Part shown: piece after piece, positions 55,995 through 61,012 of the stretch
Position numbering within the stretch: position 1 is the stretch's first letter
Layout: the number at the start of each line of letters is the position of its first letter
Assembly (NCBI GenBank): GCA_035530375.1
Contig: DATKUY010000004.1
Coordinates: 1 to 61,012 of the forward strand
Origin: Sulfuricella sp035530375
GTDB taxonomy: Bacteria > Pseudomonadota > Gammaproteobacteria > Burkholderiales > Sulfuricellaceae
Direction of reading: 5' to 3'
Length of the DNA stretch: 61,012 nucleotides
The notes under the pieces: model-generated
Seen by the model: only the letters and a program-made list of their open reading frames with translations
What the model was told of the DNA's origin: nothing
The model's database searches: none
Translations under genes and position numbers: made by a program

Positions 55995-56108
55995 ATCCTT
56001 TTTTGATTATGGCCGCAGCCTTGTTCCCAGACTGGCCCCCAGTTTCACGGGGGTGGTCATTAAGCCGATCACCCCCGCCCTGACCATATAGCACAAACTG
56101 TTCGCGGG

Positions 56109-56462
56109 CTATTTTCCCTGCAGCAGATCCATAAATGGCGGGAAAGTCAGCAAGAAGCCAACCGCCAGCAGCACGAAGGCCACGACACTGATACGCTTCA
56201 TCGCCACATCCCGCCCGTCCCACATCTTCGCCAGCACGAACCAAGATGCCAGCCAGGCAACGATTGCCAATATCGTCACGCCCGAGAGCGGTCCGGTGGG
56301 ATTGTAGAAATTCAAGAAGTTCTTTATGCCGCTGAACGCATCGCCCAGCAGGGCTAAAACACCCAACGTAGCGCATCCGATGCCCGCTGCCAGGATTGCC
56401 GCTGCCCCGGCGCCATTTTGCAGATCAGCACTACCCATTGAGGATTCATTAGTATTTGCCAT
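56109..56462 (-). CDS. Small three-helix membrane protein
   Basis: 117 aa; helices at about 18-40, 60-80 and 91-108. Not a family I recognise. Starts 2 bases after the 188-aa gene ends, so the two are translationally coupled. Confidence 0.72.
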   Translation of the reverse strand: MANTNESSMGSADLQNGAGAAAILAAGIGCATLGVLALLGDAFSGIKNFLNFYNPTGPLSGVTILAIVAWLASWFVLAKMWDGRDVAMKRISVVAFVLLAVGFLLTFPPFMDLLQGK

Positions 56463-56464
56463 GA

Positions 56465-57031
56465 TTATTCTCCCTTCATCAAGTGAATTGTTTCACCGCC
56501 GCGTATCGGCGCGTATTTGTTAAGGAAAGCGCCGAATCCGCCCGCCACGGCGGTGGCCAGGAAGGCCGCCAGCGTAAAGGTCAGCGCAGCCTTGCGCAAA
56601 TCACGGTGCTTGGCGAGAACCGGGCCGTACTTCGCGAATACGTAGGCGACCATTGTCATCGCTATCGGGGCAATCCAGGCTACATGCTCCTTCCATTCCA
56701 TACCGAAGTCGTGCCATCCCTTCGTGGTCATGCTCGAGATCAGCAGCTTTTGGGGATAACCCGCGAGATCGACCGTCCCTGCCGGCGGTATAGCGCGATA
56801 CCATGGATAGACGATGTAGGCACCGGAAAGAACGGTCGCCCAAGCCAGCACGACCATGCCGATCAAATAGAACCGCAGCATCATCTGATCCTTGGGATTC
56901 GGGATTGCCGAATAACCGGGCGCAGACATCCGGAACAACTCAGCAATCGCTCCGGTAAATGCCAGCATGAACAATGCCCCAAAACCCATCCCGTGAAACA
57001 CTGTCAACAAGTCACGCATACTGATTTCCAT
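56465..57031 (-). CDS. Four-helix membrane protein with conserved-looking His residues
   Basis: 188 aa; helices at about 10-33, 52-75, 115-135 and 147-171. His13 (VFHGMGFG) and His116 (MEWKEHVAW) are placed for bis-His heme b, and SGAYIVYPWY lies after helix 2. AGGAGG is 6 bases before the ATG. Function unknown; a cytochrome b-like redox role is inferred. Confidence 0.75.
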   Translation of the reverse strand: MEISMRDLLTVFHGMGFGALFMLAFTGAIAELFRMSAPGYSAIPNPKDQMMLRFYLIGMVVLAWATVLSGAYIVYPWYRAIPPAGTVDLAGYPQKLLISSMTTKGWHDFGMEWKEHVAWIAPIAMTMVAYVFAKYGPVLAKHRDLRKAALTFTLAAFLATAVAGGFGAFLNKYAPIRGGETIHLMKGE

Positions 57032-57114
57032 GATGAACCTCCTTTTTCCTAAGGTTTAATAGATGCTACAGTCTCATTGTGCTGCTTGCTTCCAGTCAGT
57101 TGCGTGACGCGCAC

Positions 57115-57130
57115 ATTACAAATCTGAAAT
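57115..57130. promoter_or_regulatory. Possible CusR/CopR-type box
   Basis: ATTACA-AATC-TGAAAT is one base from the symmetric ATTACA-N4-TGTAAT form bound by CusR/CopR-like regulators. It lies between the divergent membrane operon and the regulator gene. Confidence 0.5.
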
Positions 57131-57192
57131 CTTTACAAAGCGGACATCTCTACCATGTACGCTATATCCATCCTATAACGGTAAGGCATGAC

Positions 57193-57873
57193 ATGAGAAT
57201 CCTGATCATCGAAGATGAACCCAAGACAGGAATGTATCTTCGGCGGGGCCTGACCGAAGCCGGCTTCGTGGCGGACGTGACAGGAGATGGGAGAGACGGC
57301 CTACATTTAGCGCTGACGGAAAATTACGATCTCATCGTCCTCGACGTGATGCTACCGGGGATCGATGGCTGGGAAGTCCTGCGCGAAATGCGGAGTGCCG
57401 GCAAGCAGTTCCCGGTCTTGTTCTTGACTGCACGTGATCAGGTGGATGACCGCGTCAAGGGGTTGGAACTTGGCGCCGATGATTATCTTGTAAAACCTTT
57501 CGCCTTCTCCGAGCTGCTGGCACGGGTACGCACCCTCATGCGTCGAGGGAAGGTCAGCCAATCGCTCGAAAATCTAAAAATCGCCGACCTGGAGATCGAC
57601 CTCCTGCGCCACCGCGTCATGCGTGCCGGCAAACGGATTGACGTTACCGCCAAGGAGTTCGCGTTGCTCGAGTTGATGATGCGGCGGCAAGGGGAAGTGT
57701 TGTCGCGATTTTTGATTGCATCCCAAGTCTGGGACATGAACTTTGACAGCGACACGAACGTCATCGACGTCGCCGTACGTCGCTTGCGCGCCAAGATCGA
57801 CGACGATTTTGACGTCAAGCTCATTCGCACCGTGCGCGGCATGGGGTACGTACTGGAATTTCCTGAACCATGA
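57193..57873 (+). CDS. Heavy-metal-type response regulator (CusR-like)
   Basis: 226 aa from ATG 57193. Receiver Asp51 (LIVLDVMLPGIDGW), KPF motif, and an OmpR winged helix. CusR/CopR-like sequence (MRILIIEDEPKTGMYLRRGL). Overlaps the kinase gene by 4 bases. Confidence 0.92.
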   Translation: MRILIIEDEPKTGMYLRRGLTEAGFVADVTGDGRDGLHLALTENYDLIVLDVMLPGIDGWEVLREMRSAGKQFPVLFLTARDQVDDRVKGLELGADDYLVKPFAFSELLARVRTLMRRGKVSQSLENLKIADLEIDLLRHRVMRAGKRIDVTAKEFALLELMMRRQGEVLSRFLIASQVWDMNFDSDTNVIDVAVRRLRAKIDDDFDVKLIRTVRGMGYVLEFPEP

Positions 57874-59255
57874 AAAAACCTCTTTCCCTGACGGCACGTA
57901 TCAGTCTGCTCTTTGCGGGTTCGGCGGCCTGCGTTCTGTTTGTCGCCGGGGTGCTATTCGAGCGCGCGGGCGAAAACCAGTTCAAGGAGCACGATAGGGA
58001 GGAACTGGACGGCAAGATGGCGTTGGTCCGCGACGTGCTCGGGAATATCACCAAGCCCGACACTTTGGCAGCACTTCCGTTGCAGTTGCGCGATGCGGTG
58101 GCGGGCCATCCCGGGATTGTGATCACGGTGGTCGCGAGCGATGGCGCCGTATTATTTTCAGTTGGACAGGCGGAAGTCGTGAAGCGTTTGCTCGAGGGTG
58201 CCGAAATCGACAAGCCACAGCCGGTGACCTGGTCACTCAATAATCATACCTATCGCATCGTCGCCAATCGTCTTGCGCTCGGAATACCCGCCAGCCAACC
58301 GGCCAACGTAGCGATTGCGCTCGACATAACCAGCGACCAGGAATTCATGGCGGAATTCAGGGAGTTCCTGTGGTTCGGTATAGCTCTAGCTGCGCTGGCT
58401 ATGGGGTGGCTGGGATGGATGGCTGTGCGCAAGGGCATCGCGCCGCTGAATGATGTGTCGGAGATGGTGGCGAACGTGTCGGCTCAGCGGCTCGACAAGC
58501 CGTTGCCGACGGCAGGCGTGCCGCGCGAACTGCAAGAACTGGTTTCCACCTTCAACCGGATGCTGACGAGGCTCGACGACACGTTCCGGCGGCTTTCGGA
58601 GTTCTCGTCGGATATTGCCCACGAACTGCGTACGCCGATTAACAACATGATGGTACAAACGCAGGTTACCTTGAGCCGTGAACGTGATGCTGTCGAATAC
58701 CACGCCAATTTATTGTCTAACTTGGAGGAGCTCGAACGTCTGTCGCGAATGATATCTGACATGCTTTTTCTCGCCAAGGCCGACAATAGTTTAGTCGTCC
58801 CGAAACGAGAGCAGATTGATCTGCACGATGAAGTGGCAAAGTTGTTCGATTTCTACGAAGCCCTGGCCAGCGAGCGCCGTGTTCAGATGGCTCAGAGTGG
58901 AGTGGCAACGGTTTTCGCCGACCGACTGATGATCCAGCGTGCCCTGTCAAATTTGCTGTCAAACGCTATCCGCTTCACGCCTGAAGGAATGGTGGTCGAA
59001 GTAACCCTTGGAGAAAACGCGGACCAGACTATGGTCGCCGTAGCGAATCCGGGCCCGGAAATTCCTGCCGAACATCTGTACAAAATTTTCGAACGCCTCT
59101 ACCGCGTCGACGCCTCACGCCGGGAAGGGCACACCGAAAACGTGGGTCTGGGGCTGGCGATCACCAAGTCTATCGTCGAGATGCATGGAGGCACGATCAG
59201 TGCTGAATCTGCGAAAGGGCGAACATGTTTCACGGTGATGTTTCCGCTGCGATAA
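57870..59255 (+). CDS. Heavy-metal sensor histidine kinase (CusS-like)
   Basis: 461 aa: two membrane helices (about 10-30, 165-187), periplasmic sensor, HAMP, H-box IAHELRTPINNMM with His251, N-box NLLSNAIRFTPEG and G-box GLGLAITKSIVEMHGG. Typical CusS/CopS layout; metal identity not evident from sequence. Confidence 0.92.
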   Translation: MKKPLSLTARISLLFAGSAACVLFVAGVLFERAGENQFKEHDREELDGKMALVRDVLGNITKPDTLAALPLQLRDAVAGHPGIVITVVASDGAVLFSVGQAEVVKRLLEGAEIDKPQPVTWSLNNHTYRIVANRLALGIPASQPANVAIALDITSDQEFMAEFREFLWFGIALAALAMGWLGWMAVRKGIAPLNDVSEMVANVSAQRLDKPLPTAGVPRELQELVSTFNRMLTRLDDTFRRLSEFSSDIAHELRTPINNMMVQTQVTLSRERDAVEYHANLLSNLEELERLSRMISDMLFLAKADNSLVVPKREQIDLHDEVAKLFDFYEALASERRVQMAQSGVATVFADRLMIQRALSNLLSNAIRFTPEGMVVEVTLGENADQTMVAVANPGPEIPAEHLYKIFERLYRVDASRREGHTENVGLGLAITKSIVEMHGGTISAESAKGRTCFTVMFPLR

Positions 59256-59420
59256 GCGGCTTGGCCGTGGAGTTTGCATCGGTCAATGTAAGCGTTCTTT
59301 CTAGGGCTAAAGTGGACATGGAATATTCATTTTCAGACAGCCATAACCATAAAACCATAACATGATGAAAAATGGCCCAAATATTTCATGGTGAACAGAA
59401 CATTCGCGAATGACCGCTCC

Positions 59421-61012
59421 TGGCCGATTCTGTTGAAAAACTCCCCAACTTAAACGGCGCCATGGCAAAATATGCCCATATCATTTCAAGGTTATGGGTG
59501 CCAAGATGATGGGTCAGCAACCAAGCGGTCAGGAGAGATTGTTCTACTCCTTCAATCTCGAAGACCACATTCCACAAAACCATCTTTTACGAGGCATTGA
59601 TCGCTGCCTCGACCTGAGCGAGCTGCGCCAGCAGTTGGCGGACTACTACAGTCATACCGGGCGCCCCTCGATTGACCCAGAATTGATGATCCGCATGCTG
59701 ATCATCGGCTACAGCTATGGCATCCTTCCGAACGGCGCCTGTGCGAAGAAGTGCATCTGAATCTGGCCTACCGCTGGTTCTGCCGCCTCGGCCTGGAAGA
59801 TGCGATACCAGAACATTCCACATTCTCCAAGAATCGTCATGGACGATTCCGTGAGAGCGGCATCTTCCGTTGGGTATTTGATGAAGTTGTTCGCCGCTGC
59901 ATCGCAGCAGGTCTGGTCAAGGGCGAGGGGTTCGCGGTGGATGCGAGTCTGGTGGCTGCCAATGCGAGCCACCAGCACAGTATGCAAGTGGGCGAGCATT
60001 GCAACTGGAGTGATCCGGAGATCAACACGCGCGCCATGCGCGAGTATCTGGCAGCTCTGGATGACGAGGTGGCCGCTGCCCCGGTAACCCGCAAGATTTC
60101 ATTGAGCGACCCACAGTCACGTTGGACGGCGGCGACCGGGGGCATCGCATTCTTTGCCTATTCGACCAACTACCTGATTGATACCGCTCACGGTGTGATA
60201 CTCGACGTGGAGGCGACACCGGCTCACCGCACGGCGGAGGTCGAATCTACCAAGGTCATGATGGATCGCGCCGAAGAACGTTTCGATCTGAAGCCCGAGC
60301 GCCTCATCGCGGATACGGCTTATGGATCGGCACCAATGCCGGGTTGGATGGTCGAGGAGAAATCCCGAGCCACATGTGCCGGTTTGGGACAAGACTGAAC
60401 GCAAGGATGGCGCCTTCCAGCGCGATGATTTCCAGTGGGATGATGAGGCCAACGAATACCGTTGCCCAGCAGGCAAGGCACTCCGCAGCGAATGGCGCCC
60501 GTTCAAAACTCCACGCACGCACGTCACTAAAGCCGACACCATCATCTATCGGTCAAGCGAGCGCGACTGCGCGGCGTGTCCGATGAAAGCCGATTGTTGT
60601 CCGAACATGACGTTTCGCAAGATTACCCGCAGTATCCATGAAGCCGCCCGCGACGTGGCACGCCACATTGCCACGACCCCGGAATATCAACGATCACGCT
60701 GCGAACGCAAGAAGGTTGAGATGCTCTTCGCACATCTCAAGTCCATCCTCAAGCTGGATCGCCTACGGTTGCGCGGGCTCAGCGGTGCCGGCGACGAATT
60801 TACACTTGCCGCTGCCGTGCAAAATATGCGGCGGATGGCCAAGTTCATCGCGCAAGGACCACCGATTAACGGGATAGGTGCGCTTGTTTGAGGCAAAACC
60901 CCAATAATTAACCTGCAAACCGGGCTTCAGGGCCTGGTTGCAGCCCCCGAAAGGTGGAAAACCTTGGCTCTACACCTGCACCCCGAACATCACGTCGGCT
61001 GAAACAACGAGT
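59421..61012 (+). mobile_element. IS1182-like insertion sequence, right end cut by the window
   Basis: Left end TGGCCGATTCTGTTGAAAAA (59421-59440) continues CTC. An inverted right end would begin GAGT followed by TTTTCAACAG; the window ends ...AACGAGT, so the last 4 bases may be the inner edge of the right repeat. Contains the broken transposase. Confidence 0.7.
59494..60891 (+). pseudogene. IS1182-family transposase with two frameshifts
   Basis: Three frames tile one protein of about 460 aa. Frame 1 (59494-59760) is lost near 59724, where restoring one base gives GIRSERRLCEEVHLNLAYRW; frame 2 (to 60398) carries VKGEGFAVDASLVAANAS and LIADTAYGS (DDE parts); frame 3 resumes near 60362 as EPHVPVWDKTERKDG with CAACPMKADCC and C-terminal KKVEMLFAHLK (DDE Glu). 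Inactive unless assembly errors. Confidence 0.85.

Overview
The window reads as chromosomal DNA of a free-living betaproteobacterium, probably Nitrosomonadales/Gallionellaceae-like or a related Burkholderiales lineage. This is inferred from gene order and protein families, not from a database search. Housekeeping blocks keep betaproteobacterial order (sigma factor-DUF3619-DUF3106-RDD divergent from ilvBHC-psd-pssA-leuA; rsmI divergent from lpoA-yraN-diaA-dolP; pepA-holC divergent from lptFG). The accessory half (hydrogenase, N-type ATPase, RND efflux, metal-type two-component system) suits a chemolithotroph or metabolically flexible soil/water organism. The window starts at the 3' end of an rRNA operon and stops inside what looks like the right inverted repeat of an insertion sequence, so it may be one assembly contig bounded by repeats. 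Layout: 1-185, 5S rRNA and terminator. 212-2618, birA-coaX-SPOR protein. 2641-7388 (minus), lpoA-yraN-diaA-dolP-rfaE2-glcD; rsmI diverges. 8304-10787 (minus), pepA-holC-hypothetical; lptFG diverge. 13110-15037 (minus), sigma factor, DUF3619, DUF3106 and RDD proteins. 15246-21873, branched-chain amino acid and phospholipid genes ilvBHC, psd, pssA, a probable leu leader peptide, leuA; then malate dehydrogenase. 22916-27640, miscellaneous envelope/unknown genes. 27746-30308, thioredoxin-like protein plus an orphan TolC/HlyD pair. 30809-40925, a complete tripartite RND pump, a PepSY protein, an ABC exporter, a secreted anchored protein and a QseB/PmrA-QseC/PmrB-like two-component system; two PmrA-type TTAAG direct-repeat boxes precede the first gene and the PepSY gene, suggesting a self-contained regulon. 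40958-48794, a [NiFe]-hydrogenase locus: hupK and hupF on the minus strand with a truncated hypA remnant and a rearranged hupK fragment, and on the plus strand maturation protease, HupH-like protein, small subunit, isp1, isp2, large subunit (the Isp-type, group 1e arrangement). 48899-55002, immediately downstream on the same strand, an N-type ATPase operon atpDC-Q-BEFAG lacking atpR, whose c subunit has Met where many N-ATPase c subunits carry a second carboxylate. 55227-59255, an uncharacterised membrane/porin-like three-gene operon divergent from a CusRS-like system. 59421-61012, an IS1182-like element whose transposase is broken by two frameshifts. How it may work together: the hydrogenase would feed H2 electrons through Isp1/Isp2 to the quinone pool or a soluble acceptor, and the adjacent N-ATPase could exchange ATP with an ion gradient; their adjacency suggests a shared energy module. 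Four intergenic spaces carry long imperfect inverted repeats of at least three dispersed types, and a structured spacer separates isp1 from isp2.
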